DNA of 20,185 nt from the NCBI GenBank assembly GCA_045638125.1, contig JAZUAS010000103.1, forward strand, positions 1 through 20,185, given 5' to 3'. Below the pieces are notes generated by a model. It had not been told where the DNA came from and did not search any database. It saw nothing but the letters and a program-made list of their open reading frames with translations. Position numbers and translations under genes: made by a program. This stretch comes from SVTX01 sp045638125 (GTDB lineage Bacteria; Bacillota; Clostridia; Oscillospirales; CAG-272). Shown here in pieces: positions 7,508 to 16,832 of the stretch (the stretch's first letter is position 1; each line of letters opens with the position of its first letter).

Positions 7508-10500
7508 TTAAATTTCAATTACTTCACCCATAGGGATGGAATAAATATAAGTTTTTGAAGGCTCTTTGCCAAAAATTTCTTTTACCGCAAAACGATATTC
7601 GTCAAGCTGATCCTTGTGCTTCTCGCGCATATTGGATACAAGAAGCTCGCGGTTGTCGATCTCCTCTGGAGAGATGCGGTCGGTTTTGTAATCACAAAGA
7701 ATTATCTTGCCGTCGCTCGTCTCAATCAAGAGGTCTATGGAGCCTTGAACAAATATCTTTTTATCTCCCACCAGCGCCTTGATCTCATCCTTTTCGGTAA
7801 AATCTGCGGCGGATCGGAACATTCCAAAATGGAACTCACGTCGTGTGTTGTGTGCTGATCGAATCTCCTTGAAAAGCTCGCTTTCAAAGAATCGTTCAAG
7901 CTGCTTGCGCTCAACTATGTCCGCCGTGCGACGGGTGATAAAGCGACCGTCACAAAGGCGCTCTATCTCACGGTCAAGTCCGTTTTTAAGTACGTTACCG
8001 TAATCGCAGAACTGAAGTATCTGATGCGCTGCGCTACCTTTTTCGGCAGCGGTGGGTTTCTTGTTTGTCTCAAGAAGATCGTCAAAGGTGGTGTTTTTAG
8101 ATCGCATGAGATTGATGCGGCTTCTGATCTTTTCGGCGCTGTCGGAGGCGATCTCGTCCCTATCTTCGTCGTTGTCTCCGAACAATTCTCCCGTGGGAAT
8201 CGGGATGAAAACGCTTTCGTCAAGCATCCTACCCGACACCTTGGATGCCGCAACCTTTGCGGGGATGGCAGATAGTAGCTTTTCCGCATCTGTTTCTCCG
8301 TGAGGGGAGAGCAGTACCTTGGCAAAGTGCTTGTCCTCATCTGTGATGCCGTAAGCGGAGGATTCAACCTCCTCGCGAGTTATTCTGTCACAGAGAGGGG
8401 GGATAGAGCCTCTTTTAAAGGTGTTAAGCTCATATAGATCTTCTGTTTCCTTGAACAAGGACAGTGCGATAAGAGTCCACCAAATATAGCTCTTGCCGTT
8501 CTTGATCTCGTTCATAAAATCGCGGCTATTAAAGGAGAGGACCTCTTTTATCTCTTCGTAGCTTTTTGAGAGAGTTGCGCTGAGATAAAGTCTTTCTTTG
8601 GCTCTTGTCATTGCTACGTAAAATATTCTCGCCTCCTCCTCAAGCATTTTGTTCTTGGAGAGAATCTGACCCGCCTTCCAAAGAGCGTTTTCCTCACGCT
8701 TTATGTGTGTTCGTGAATAAACGTCGTCGTTCTCATCCTCGGGAGCTGCCAGCTTTAGAGAAATACCAAGCTCGCGATTAAAGATGAGAGGACTTGAGAG
8801 AGATCTGAAATTCATCTGCTTACCAAGACCGAACAGATAGCAGACCTTGTATTCAAGTCCCTTGGACTGATGCATGGTGATAATGGTGACCTCGTCGTCC
8901 TGCGCCTTAATGGGGTCGGAATTGGAATCTCCTTTTTCCATAAGACTTTTGAAATATGTGACGAAGCTATAAAGTCCGTTCCACGCGCCGCGTGAATATT
9001 TGCAGGCGGTGCTGTAAAGATAGGTAAAGGAATCGCCCGTGCAAAGGTCTGCAAAGATCTCACATCCTGCAAGCGCGCGAAGCAGCTTGTCTGCAGAAAC
9101 GCGGCCTGAGAGCTTTCGCAATCTGTTAAGCAGAGACACAATCTCCTGACACTTTCCTGCAAGAGGACTACACTCGCCACTTGTGGCATATTCAACCATC
9201 GCGTCGTAGAGCGAGTGCTTCTCGTCACTGCCATCTCTTATCCGTATCACCTCGTCAAGAGTAAAAACGGGGGAATAGAGGGGCAGAGCCGCCGTAAGAA
9301 CGCGGCAGAGAGGAATGTCGTCTCTGGGGTTGTCGATAGTGGTCAGTATATCAAGTAAAAGCTTCATTTCACTGCCTTGAAGCAGTTCATTTTTAGCATT
9401 GGTAACGTATTTTATACCGATTTTCGAGAGAGCCTTGGCAAGAGGCTCAATCTGTTTGTGGCCACGAACAAGAATGGCAATATCTCCTGCGCGCACATAG
9501 CTTCCGTCGGCATTTTTCTCGTTTTTGTCGCGTATAAGCCTTGCAATTTCGTTGGCACAGATCACTGCCTCGTCGTAGAGCTTGTCTTCGTTTTCGTCGG
9601 GCTCATACGAGTCTTCTATCTCGCCGTCATTATCTTCTATTTGCTCGGCAGGCTCAATCAGATTGATCTTGACCTTCTGTGGGGGATCGAAATTGGGAGA
9701 GATCTTGCCAAAGCGAAGCATATCGTTTTCTTTATCGTAACCTATACTGTCGGCAAAGGAAAAAAATATCTTGTCGCACACAAGGTTGACAAAATCCACG
9801 ATACCCCTGTCGCAACGGAAGTTTTCCGACATAAATATCGAGTTTCCTCCGCTTTCGGGTATTTTGTCGGGATTTTCGGAGTCATATTGAGGGAATTTCT
9901 CGCGATATGCGGCAAAGATCGAGGGTTCAGCGTCGCGGAAGCAGTAGATGCTCTGCTTGATGTCGCCAACCATAAATCGACGGTTGCCGCCGATAAGCTC
10001 GAAGATCCTGTCCTGAATGGCGTTGACGTCCTGATACTCGTCGATATATACCTCGTCGTACTGCTTTGACATAGAGATAGCAAGCTCGGAGGGCGTGCCG
10101 TCAGAGTTCTGAAGCAGCTTGAGGACGAATTTCGGCATGTCGGAAAATTCGCAGACGCCACGGGCGAGCTTTTCCGCCGAGTAGCGACGGTCAAACTCGG
10201 AAAGCAGAGCGTAAAGCAGCTCGCACGCCTCCGCCGAGGCGAGAAAATGCGCCGAGATCTGCTCGGGGGAATAACAGAAGGGATTCTTTTTCAGATTTTT
10301 GATGGGCGCGAGAAGCTTTGCTCGGGTGTTTTTCGTAACGTCCGAGTAGCTGCTGAAATTATCTCCCTTGAGCGAGGGATAGTTTTTGAATTTAAGCTCT
10401 TGAATTGCGTCACGAAAAGCGACGTAGCTTTCGGAGAGCTTATAGTACACGTGATTGCAAAGCTCGGCATCTTCTGATAGGGTCGGGATGATCTTACCCT

Positions 10501-11311
10501 TGAGAGCCAAAGCGAAGGCGGGAGGAGACGAGGGATCTGCGCTTATAACTCCGTCCGCTATCTCCTCTAACTGCTCGCGGACAAAATCAAGCTGTGAAGA
10601 AGCTCCAGATAGAATGTCTTTTGTATCTTTGAGGATTATTTTGCCCTCAATGGTGTCGAAAAAGTCAAGCTCTGCAGACTCGCGTAGGCGTTCCGCACTC
10701 TTTTTCAGTATATCAACTCCATCGGGGACGGAAAGCGTCTTTTTGTAGAACTCCAAAAGGGTAGGGATGATGCCCGAGGTGTCTCGGATGCCGGTTATGA
10801 GACTCAATAGGTCGGTGTAGACCGAGCGGTGTCCCACCCCCGCCAGTTCTCCCTCGGAAATGCCTGAACGCTCGGAGAAAAAGAGCTCGAGTGTCTCTTT
10901 GAATATGGCTTCGCGGACGGGAGCAAGCTCTGCATCATCGGCAAGACGGATAGACGCAGGCAAACCGAGTTTCTCAAAATTCGCCTTGACGGGAGCAGAG
11001 AAAAAGGAGTCAATGGTGCTGATGTGTGCACTGCCGAGCTTCAAAAGCTCCTCTTGCAGGTGCTTGTTGTCGGGATGGGCGGCAATAGCCTCAGTGAGAG
11101 CGTCCGAGATCTTCTTTTTCAGTTCAGCCGCCGCACTTCGAGTAAATGTTACTATTAGCATGCGCCCGATAGATTTATTTTCGTCGGCTATTATCGAGTC
11201 AATGATCCTTCGTGTCAGCGTGAAGGTCTTACCCGAGCCTGCCGCCGCGCTGACAAGCAGAGACCTGCCGCGTGCGGTCATAGCGTCTGTTTGTGCTTTT
11301 GTAAATGCCAT
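7508..11311 (-). CDS. addA: ATP-dependent helicase/nuclease subunit A
   Basis: AddA, the UvrD-like helicase and nuclease subunit of AddAB, which resects double-strand DNA ends up to Chi for RecA loading. The 1267 residues are near the usual 1200-1250. Visible are Walker A AAAGSGKT (22-29, K28), Walker B YIDEYQDVNAIQ (D424, E425), motif III MVGDIKQSIYCFRDAEPSIF, motif V TMHQSKGLEYKV, and motif VI FYVAMTRAKERLYL. The C-terminal RecB-type nuclease has QGSIDLLIE and LCDYKTDR (D1207, K1209). It is the last gene of queG-addB-addA; its GAAAGGA ribosome site lies in the 27-base gap after addB. No defects are seen. The pairing with AddB, whose Fe-S cysteines are complete, favours AddAB over RexAB. Confidence 0.97.
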   Translation of the reverse strand: MAFTKAQTDAMTARGRSLLVSAAAGSGKTFTLTRRIIDSIIADENKSIGRMLIVTFTRSAAAELKKKISDALTEAIAAHPDNKHLQEELLKLGSAHISTIDSFFSAPVKANFEKLGLPASIRLADDAELAPVREAIFKETLELFFSERSGISEGELAGVGHRSVYTDLLSLITGIRDTSGIIPTLLEFYKKTLSVPDGVDILKKSAERLRESAELDFFDTIEGKIILKDTKDILSGASSQLDFVREQLEEIADGVISADPSSPPAFALALKGKIIPTLSEDAELCNHVYYKLSESYVAFRDAIQELKFKNYPSLKGDNFSSYSDVTKNTRAKLLAPIKNLKKNPFCYSPEQISAHFLASAEACELLYALLSEFDRRYSAEKLARGVCEFSDMPKFVLKLLQNSDGTPSELAISMSKQYDEVYIDEYQDVNAIQDRIFELIGGNRRFMVGDIKQSIYCFRDAEPSIFAAYREKFPQYDSENPDKIPESGGNSIFMSENFRCDRGIVDFVNLVCDKIFFSFADSIGYDKENDMLRFGKISPNFDPPQKVKINLIEPAEQIEDNDGEIEDSYEPDENEDKLYDEAVICANEIARLIRDKNEKNADGSYVRAGDIAILVRGHKQIEPLAKALSKIGIKYVTNAKNELLQGSEMKLLLDILTTIDNPRDDIPLCRVLTAALPLYSPVFTLDEVIRIRDGSDEKHSLYDAMVEYATSGECSPLAGKCQEIVSLLNRLRKLSGRVSADKLLRALAGCEIFADLCTGDSFTYLYSTACKYSRGAWNGLYSFVTYFKSLMEKGDSNSDPIKAQDDEVTIITMHQSKGLEYKVCYLFGLGKQMNFRSLSSPLIFNRELGISLKLAAPEDENDDVYSRTHIKREENALWKAGQILSKNKMLEEEARIFYVAMTRAKERLYLSATLSKSYEEIKEVLSFNSRDFMNEIKNGKSYIWWTLIALSLFKETEDLYELNTFKRGSIPPLCDRITREEVESSAYGITDEDKHFAKVLLSPHGETDAEKLLSAIPAKVAASKVSGRMLDESVFIPIPTGELFGDNDEDRDEIASDSAEKIRSRINLMRSKNTTFDDLLETNKKPTAAEKGSAAHQILQFCDYGNVLKNGLDREIERLCDGRFITRRTADIVERKQLERFFESELFKEIRSAHNTRREFHFGMFRSAADFTEKDEIKALVGDKKIFVQGSIDLLIETSDGKIILCDYKTDRISPEEIDNRELLVSNMREKHKDQLDEYRFAVKEIFGKEPSKTYIYSIPMGEVIEI

Positions 11312-11338
11312 TTTAGACCGTTCCTTTCTGACGTAGTA

Positions 11339-14300
11339 TCAATAAGTTGTATTTTTAGCCGCTTTTGGACAGCTTGCGCGCAAAAAGCAGTATTTGCAGG
11401 CTTGGGGCGAAGGGGTTCTGGGGGCGCGTCCCTCAAAAATGCTTCTTCCTGTGCTGGCTATCGACTCGCGGAGAACGCGGTCGATGTCGCGGATTCCGTC
11501 CTCGCTTACGGCGTTGCCTTTCTTAACTGTTCCCGTGCCGCGGTCGACCTCAATGCCTGCGAGAATGCTCTTGTCAAGCTCACCGCTGGCGGCAGAGAGA
11601 ACGTCGATGTTGTCAAGGATAAATCCGCTTCGCTCGGGAGAAACCTTACCGCCCGACTCGTTCGCCGAGAGAAAGAGAGCCGATGCGGGGAATATCTCTT
11701 TTTCACCGCCGATAAGCTCCTTGTTTTCTTCAAGTGCGGCGGTAAAGAGATAGGCGGGGAGCTGAACGTCGTTTCCGCTTTCAATTCCCTCTATATCAAA
11801 GGGATGGCTTCCGGTTTTGTAGTCCACCACGCGGAGATATCTGCGATCCTCTCCGTCGAAAAAGTCGATGCGGTCGATGATTCCGCCAAGGATTATCTTG
11901 GGAGAGTCGGCGGTGTCGCCCACGCTTATTTCAAGCGGCTTTAGCGCTCCCTCGCGACCCTCGGAGATGCGAAGCTCTTGAGAGAGGATTTTGAAGGAGG
12001 AGTCCGAAAATTCGTCGAGTACGCTCTTTGCCATAATGAGGGCAAGATCGCGAAGTCGCGAAAAGGTGTACATCATAGACGGGGGGAGAGGACAGCCTAT
12101 GGATGAAATATATCTGTCAACGTAATCGCTGACAAGCTTTACAAGTGTTTCGTCGTCGGGGCGAGATAGCGAGCCGTCGCTCTCTTTGAGGTCGGAGACA
12201 AGCTTCTCCATAACGTAGTGAACGATAGTTCCCGAGCTGTCGTAGCTGACCGCTCCCACCTTTTTCTCACGCAGAGCGAGGACGTAGCGGCACCAGTATT
12301 GATAGGGACAGCTTGCAAAGGTTGATATTTTGGTCTGCGACAGATAAATTCTGTCTCCGAAAAGCATTTTTATCTGTAATGGGTCGATCACGACGTCATC
12401 GGACAGATCGGCGACCTCTGTTTCCTTGGATACGATAGCGCAAAGCTCCTCGTCGGATATTTCGTTTGTCTCGTCGTCTCTTACGGCATCGGCGATTCTT
12501 TTTATAAGATCCAGATCAAAAAGATATTTCGGAAGCTTCGAGAAGAGGAAAAAGAGTCTGTTCCATGCGGTAGACGGTGTGCAAGAGCCTCCGCCGATGC
12601 GAGATGAACAAGTGGAAACGATCAGCTTTTCCTGAGGCTTGGTCATGGCGCGATAGACGTAGAAAAGCTCGTCCGAGGTAACTCTCGTCTCTCTGGACAC
12701 CAGAGGGATAGAAAGCTCCTCCATTATCGCCTTGTCGCCCTCGGTGAATATGCCCGAATCCGAATAGCTTCTTGGGAATTCGCCCTCGCAAAGGCCTAAA
12801 ACTATGGCGACCTTTACGTTTTCCACTCTCAATGTGGGTGCGGAGCCGACCGTGACGTATTCGCCCGTGGCGGGAACCGAACCCATATCACTTCCGCGGA
12901 GCATGATCTCGATAGCGTAGCATAGCTCCTCGGGGGTGGTAGATGTGTCGGAGAGGATAGCGCAGACCTGACTTAGAGCGCTTATAACACTGTCGTATAT
13001 TCTGAGACATTCGCCGGCGCTTCTAAAATCGCCCGATGCCACGTCAAGCTCGGCAAGAGCGCATAGAGAATCGGCAAGCCCGATCTCGGAAAGATATTCG
13101 TATATCGCGCGGCAGTTTGCGATAGTGTCTCCCTTTGCCGCAGAGAATTTTTCTCGCAGACGCACAAGCGGGGGGATAAGCTTTGAACGTACGCGGTTTG
13201 CTCCTTGGAGAATTTCAAGAGAGCGGCCGCGGGGCTTATCGGCGGTGTAGCCGTCGGGATTCATGCTCCACATGTCTTCAAGGAATTTAGATCCCGAAAT
13301 GCTCCAGGTGTAAAGGTAGTCCTCAAAAAGGTCTGCGTCTCCGTCGTCAATTCCGCAAAGACCTGTTTTGAGCAGAGTTATGACGTCGGCAGAGCGGAAA
13401 TTGTATATGACACAACGCAGAGCCGAGAAAATAAGTCTTGCGGCGGCGGTGGCTGAAAGGTCGGTGCGCTCGGAGAGAAAGTAGGGAATCCCCATGCTCT
13501 CAAAGACTGCCTCCATAAGCCCCTTGCGGCTCTCTGCGTCGCGAAGAATGACCGCCATTTCCGAGAATTTTACACCCTCTCTGTATGCTTGAAGTATCTT
13601 CAAAGCGGCAAGATATATTTCGTCGTATTCGTTTTTACATACAAATGCTTCGATCGATGAAAGAGAATCCTCGGAGACGTCGGGAATGGTATCCGATGTA
13701 ATGGAAAAATCCCAAAGACCGCGCTCAAGCGCCGAGAGAGCGGCACTTTTAACCCTATCTCCCCCGTCTACTGTGACGTTATTTACCTCAAGTCCCTTTT
13801 CTGCGGCAAAACGCTTAAAGCGGCGGTAGGTGTCGTCCACACCTGCGGTGTGGGGCATATTTCTCATGTTAGCATCACGGCAGAGCGCGATGCTAAGTGT
13901 ATCAGCCTGAGCGGCAAGCTCGTATAGCACAGCATGCTCCTCGCCGGTGAAGCTCGTAAAGGAATCTACAAAAATATGGTATCCCTCAAAGCAGTTGTGC
14001 TTGCGGAGCAGGGTGGCAAGACGTGCAAGTCTGTTTTCAGCCGCCACCGCACCTTCACCCATGCGAGCGGACAAAACGCGTTCAAAGTTAGCGTATATCA
14101 AGGCAACGTCAAGGAGCTTCTTGGAAAGAGCCTCATTGGCGCAATCATCTGCCGCCTGCTCGCACTCCTCGGGGTTTATACCGCAGGCATGAAGCTCGTC
14201 CACGGTGGAAAGCATCATCGAGCAGAATGACAGATCGTTTTTTACGTCGTTGTATTCGCAAAGATTGGTGGATATTTCACGCAAGCTCTGCCACATTACG

Positions 14301-14566
14301 AGATTTCTCGCTCCACCGGGGGCGGCAGAGTCGATAAGACCGCCGTATTCGCCAAACACCTTTGCGGCAAGACGCGAAAAGGTTACCACCTCAAAGCAGA
14401 GTGCAGAGGATGGCGGCAGATCGGCAAGCATAGATTCGCTGACGAAGGTCTGTTGCTCGGGAACCAGCAAAAGGCATTTTTCACCCAATGCTACCTTTTT
14501 TCGTATTTCTTCAATTATGTAGGAGGTCTTACCGCCGCCCGGACGGCCGAGAATAAAATTCAGCAT
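11339..14566 (-). CDS. addB: ATP-dependent helicase/nuclease subunit B
   Basis: AddB, the partner of AddA: a helicase-fold subunit that recognises Chi, with its own RecB-type nuclease clamped by a 4Fe-4S cluster. The 1075 residues begin with Walker A GRPGGGKT (7-14, K13), followed by LLVPEQQTF, a family hallmark. The cluster cysteines are C753 (in ASCPYQYWCRY) and C1057, C1060 and C1066 near the end. The spacing of the last three (+3, +6) is the same as in the B. subtilis protein as I recall it. The nuclease motif is VVDYKTGS (D915, K917). The ATG at 14564-14566 is preceded by an AAAGGA site that overlaps the queG stop region, so the two genes are tightly packed (11-base gap). Intact Fe-S cysteines argue for the AddB rather than the RexB class. 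Confidence 0.97.
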   Translation of the reverse strand: MLNFILGRPGGGKTSYIIEEIRKKVALGEKCLLLVPEQQTFVSESMLADLPPSSALCFEVVTFSRLAAKVFGEYGGLIDSAAPGGARNLVMWQSLREISTNLCEYNDVKNDLSFCSMMLSTVDELHACGINPEECEQAADDCANEALSKKLLDVALIYANFERVLSARMGEGAVAAENRLARLATLLRKHNCFEGYHIFVDSFTSFTGEEHAVLYELAAQADTLSIALCRDANMRNMPHTAGVDDTYRRFKRFAAEKGLEVNNVTVDGGDRVKSAALSALERGLWDFSITSDTIPDVSEDSLSSIEAFVCKNEYDEIYLAALKILQAYREGVKFSEMAVILRDAESRKGLMEAVFESMGIPYFLSERTDLSATAAARLIFSALRCVIYNFRSADVITLLKTGLCGIDDGDADLFEDYLYTWSISGSKFLEDMWSMNPDGYTADKPRGRSLEILQGANRVRSKLIPPLVRLREKFSAAKGDTIANCRAIYEYLSEIGLADSLCALAELDVASGDFRSAGECLRIYDSVISALSQVCAILSDTSTTPEELCYAIEIMLRGSDMGSVPATGEYVTVGSAPTLRVENVKVAIVLGLCEGEFPRSYSDSGIFTEGDKAIMEELSIPLVSRETRVTSDELFYVYRAMTKPQEKLIVSTCSSRIGGGSCTPSTAWNRLFFLFSKLPKYLFDLDLIKRIADAVRDDETNEISDEELCAIVSKETEVADLSDDVVIDPLQIKMLFGDRIYLSQTKISTFASCPYQYWCRYVLALREKKVGAVSYDSSGTIVHYVMEKLVSDLKESDGSLSRPDDETLVKLVSDYVDRYISSIGCPLPPSMMYTFSRLRDLALIMAKSVLDEFSDSSFKILSQELRISEGREGALKPLEISVGDTADSPKIILGGIIDRIDFFDGEDRRYLRVVDYKTGSHPFDIEGIESGNDVQLPAYLFTAALEENKELIGGEKEIFPASALFLSANESGGKVSPERSGFILDNIDVLSAASGELDKSILAGIEVDRGTGTVKKGNAVSEDGIRDIDRVLRESIASTGRSIFEGRAPRTPSPQACKYCFLRASCPKAAKNTTY

Positions 14567-14577
14567 AGCTTATCCTT

Positions 14578-15405
14578 TTATTTTTCAGATTTTGATGTGT
14601 CCTCGATAATTTTAAGGTTTCTGCCTATTGTTTCGCGTCCCCTCCAAGAGTAGGCGCGACGGGAAAAGTCAGCGTTGCTCATTGATCCAAGTGTGCAGGA
14701 AGTCAGAATAGGCAGAAGATCGCTTTTAAAGTAATCAATATTCGTGTATATAGTCTGTTTTTCTACGGCTTGTTTCGTGTAAGGGCAGACCTCCTGGCAG
14801 AGATCACATCCCCAGACCGAGCCGAAGGAGATTATGGCGTTTTTTTCGTCAGCCGAAAGCTCTCCTTTTTTCTGGGTCAAAGCCGAAAGACACTGACCTG
14901 TTTTTTTGGCGGGGCAGGCTCTTTTGCATTCTCCGCATCCGAGACAGTGTTCGATTGTCTTGGGGGGTACATCTGTCGGAATGTCGGTGATGATCTCGCC
15001 CAAAAAGACGTAAGAGGAGTATTTTTCTGTTATAAGGAGACCGTTATCCCCGATTATGCCAAGTCCTGCCGATGCCGCGGCGTGGCGCTCATCGATGGGG
15101 GAGTTGTCGGCAAATCCCGCAAAATGATTTTCGGGATAAAGCTCCGATAGCATCGGGATAAGAGAGTCAAAAAGCTCGGCAAAATAACCGTGATAGTCTC
15201 GGCATATAGCATAAGCCGAAAGATTTTTTTTCTTGTGAGGCGCAAGATATGGAACGGCAAAAATTATCGCCGTCAGCTCACGCTCTACGTCAAAGCCCGC
15301 CCTTGAAAGCTTATATGGGCGAGTTAATATGCAATTTTTGAGGGAAATGGGGGCGGCGAGAGTTATTCCTCGCTCTAGGAGAGCAGCCAGTATCTTGTCT
15401 ATCAT
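14578..15405 (-). CDS. queG: Epoxyqueuosine reductase-like iron-sulfur protein, compact form
   Basis: QueG family protein. QueG reduces epoxyqueuosine to queuosine in the wobble position of GUN tRNAs, using cobalamin and two 4Fe-4S clusters. At 275 residues it is shorter than typical QueG (over 300). It keeps the active-site stretch DNSPIDERHAAASAGLG (D100 is the likely proton donor position), LITEKYSSYVFLGEI, and eight ferredoxin-like cysteines: C154, C157, C160, C164, C172, C200, C203, C207. The C-terminal HEAT-like repeats of long forms are missing: the chain ends soon after the RGRETIGRN segment. It is the first gene of an operon with addB and addA. ATG at 15403-15405 has GAGG 8 bases upstream. 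A cobalamin/Fe-S reductase with another substrate remains possible. Confidence 0.85.
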   Translation of the reverse strand: MIDKILAALLERGITLAAPISLKNCILTRPYKLSRAGFDVERELTAIIFAVPYLAPHKKKNLSAYAICRDYHGYFAELFDSLIPMLSELYPENHFAGFADNSPIDERHAAASAGLGIIGDNGLLITEKYSSYVFLGEIITDIPTDVPPKTIEHCLGCGECKRACPAKKTGQCLSALTQKKGELSADEKNAIISFGSVWGCDLCQEVCPYTKQAVEKQTIYTNIDYFKSDLLPILTSCTLGSMSNADFSRRAYSWRGRETIGRNLKIIEDTSKSEK

Positions 15406-15437
15406 AGAATCATCCTCAAAATCTATTCGTTATTATA

Positions 15438-15466
15438 ATTATAACATAAAAATAAAATAAAAACAA
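15438..15466 (-). promoter_or_regulatory. Candidate sigma-A promoter of queG-addB-addA
   Basis: On the minus strand TTGTTT (15461-15466) is followed after exactly 17 bases by TATAAT (15438-15443), about 33 bases upstream of the queG ATG. A second TATAAT abuts it at 15432-15437. The spacing and boxes fit a housekeeping promoter. Confidence 0.65.
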
Positions 15467-15529
15467 GAAGCACGGCTACTTTTCAGTGACTTTTTATGAG
15501 TTCTTCAATAAACGTTCACATTTTCTTAT

Positions 15530-15540
15530 TATAATATAAT
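15530..15540 (+). promoter_or_regulatory. Candidate -10 region for the htrA-like operon
   Basis: Two TATAAT boxes overlap by one base (15530-15535 and 15535-15540), 34-44 bases before the GTG start. The best -35-like words, TTCACA at 15515-15520 and TTCAAT at 15504-15509, give spacers of 14 and 20 bases, neither ideal. The -35 may be weak or activator-dependent. Confidence 0.45.
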
Positions 15541-15559
15541 CGTATAGTAATCTCAATAT

Positions 15560-15564
15560 GGAGG
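15560..15564 (+). promoter_or_regulatory. Ribosome binding site selecting a GTG start
   Basis: GGAGG with a 9-base spacer to GTG at 15574. It supports the GTG as the start of the htrA-like gene; no in-frame ATG lies nearby. Confidence 0.75.
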
Positions 15565-15573
15565 GCTTTATTC

Positions 15574-16791
15574 GTGAAAAAGGCATCCAATACCTTAAAA
15601 AACGCAAAAAATATAATTTTTATTACTTCCGCACTTATGGCAGTCGCATTGCTTTTCAGCTCCTGCGGAACTATAAGATTCAGTTACGATATTTCCGATA
15701 TAGGCAATGCCTTGCTTGAGGAGTACGTTAAAGACGATGGAGTTATAGATGCTCCCGAGCTTGACGGCAACCGCGAGGAGATAACCATCGAGAAAAACGA
15801 GGGAAATAAGTCCGAGGACGATAAGATCACCAGCGCGGGACAGGCATATAACTCGGTCAGTGAGGTGTATTACGCGGTTGCTGACAGTGTAGTTGAGATC
15901 ACTACCGAGACGGTAAGAAACGGATCGTGGATGGGTCAGTACGTCTCCGAGGGCGCAGGAAGCGGAGTTATAATAGACGGCAGAGGCTTCATAGTTACCA
16001 ATCACCACGTTGTAGACGGCGCATCCAACATTACCGTGAGACTCACCACGGGTGAGGAATTTGAGGCGACGCTTATGGGAAGCGACGACACGGCAGACCT
16101 TGCAGTCCTTAAAATAGATGCAAGCGGACATGAGCTTACCGTAGCGCCCCTGGGTTGTAGTGGTGATCTAGTGGTGGGCGAGGACGTTATCGTTTTAGGT
16201 AATCCTCTCGGATCTCTGGGTGGAACTCTTACCACGGGTATCATCAGCGCTACCGAAAGAACTATAACGGTAGACGGTACAGAAATGGTTCTGCTTCAGA
16301 CCAATGCGGCGATCAACCCAGGAAACTCCGGCGGAGGACTGTTTAATATGGCAGGCGAGCTTGTGGGAGTTGTCAATGCAAAAATGGCAGGAAGCGATAT
16401 AGAGGGACTTGGCTTTGCTATTCCCATTGACTACGCTCACGTTATTATCGAGGATCTTATAAATTACGGCTACGTCAAGGGCGTTGCCGATCACGGCCTT
16501 ATCCTGCTCGACGTTACCACCCAGAATCTTCCCGCGGCGTACGCAAAGTACGGTATTACCAGCACGGGAGTTGTCATTATGGAGTCGAAGCTGACCGACG
16601 AATTGAAATATGGCGATACCATTATATCGGTAAACGGAGCGAAAATCAGCTCCTCGTCAAGCCTTAATTCGATCGTACGCGCCAAAAGCGTGGGGGATAG
16701 CTTGACGCTTAAGATCAATCGCGGTGGTCAATACATCACAGTTACCTATACGTTAGGTGAGAGAGGCGCCGAGGACATGGCACTTGAATGA
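15574..16791 (+). CDS. HtrA/DegP-type serine protease with PDZ domain, probable lipoprotein
   Basis: Secreted quality-control protease of the S1C family, 405 residues. Residues 1-31 form a signal peptide (KK near the start, hydrophobic 14-28) ending in LFSSC, which fits the broad lipoprotein pattern with C31 as the lipidated residue. Most Bacillota HtrA proteins use a membrane helix instead. A charged linker (about 32-90) leads to the trypsin-like domain with catalytic triad H145 (TNHHVVDG), D175 (DDTADLAVLKID) and S252 (NPGNSGGGLFN). A PDZ domain follows, containing YGDTIISVNGAKISS. It probably degrades or refolds misfolded proteins outside the membrane. Its TGA overlaps an ATG, and a response regulator and kinase follow at once, suggesting that the three genes form one envelope-stress operon. 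Domain calls are by motif; substrate is unknown. Confidence 0.93.
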   Translation: MKKASNTLKNAKNIIFITSALMAVALLFSSCGTIRFSYDISDIGNALLEEYVKDDGVIDAPELDGNREEITIEKNEGNKSEDDKITSAGQAYNSVSEVYYAVADSVVEITTETVRNGSWMGQYVSEGAGSGVIIDGRGFIVTNHHVVDGASNITVRLTTGEEFEATLMGSDDTADLAVLKIDASGHELTVAPLGCSGDLVVGEDVIVLGNPLGSLGGTLTTGIISATERTITVDGTEMVLLQTNAAINPGNSGGGLFNMAGELVGVVNAKMAGSDIEGLGFAIPIDYAHVIIEDLINYGYVKGVADHGLILLDVTTQNLPAAYAKYGITSTGVVIMESKLTDELKYGDTIISVNGAKISSSSSLNSIVRAKSVGDSLTLKINRGGQYITVTYTLGERGAEDMALE

Positions 16792-16820
16792 TCAATTCAA
16801 TGCCCATAAACTATGAAAGC

Positions 16821-16824
16821 GAGG
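16821..16824 (+). promoter_or_regulatory. Ribosome binding site of the response regulator gene
   Basis: GAGG with an 8-base spacer to ATG at 16833. It favours that start over the in-frame ATG at 16788, which overlaps the htrA-like stop and would add 15 residues not found in receiver domains. Confidence 0.65.
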
Positions 16825-16832
16825 TGCAGAAT

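Larger units (their letters stand above)
15406..15573. promoter_or_regulatory. AT-rich divergent promoter region between queG and the htrA-like gene
   Basis: 168 bases without a gene between divergent operons. They hold the promoter and ribosome site of queG on the minus side (listed separately), two overlapping TATAAT boxes and GGAGG on the plus side, and long A/T runs at 15445-15470. No clear operator palindrome is seen. Confidence 0.7.

Noticed and set aside
9377..10069. 230-codon + strand frame inside addA
   Set aside because: Antisense to the AddA helicase motifs; hydrophobic-looking translation is a by-product of the frame.
16788..16832. Earlier start of the response regulator at the ATG overlapping the protease stop
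   Set aside because: Adds residues before the conserved YQILVVDDE start of the receiver domain, while a good GAGG precedes ATG 16833. Coupling through the overlap cannot be fully excluded.
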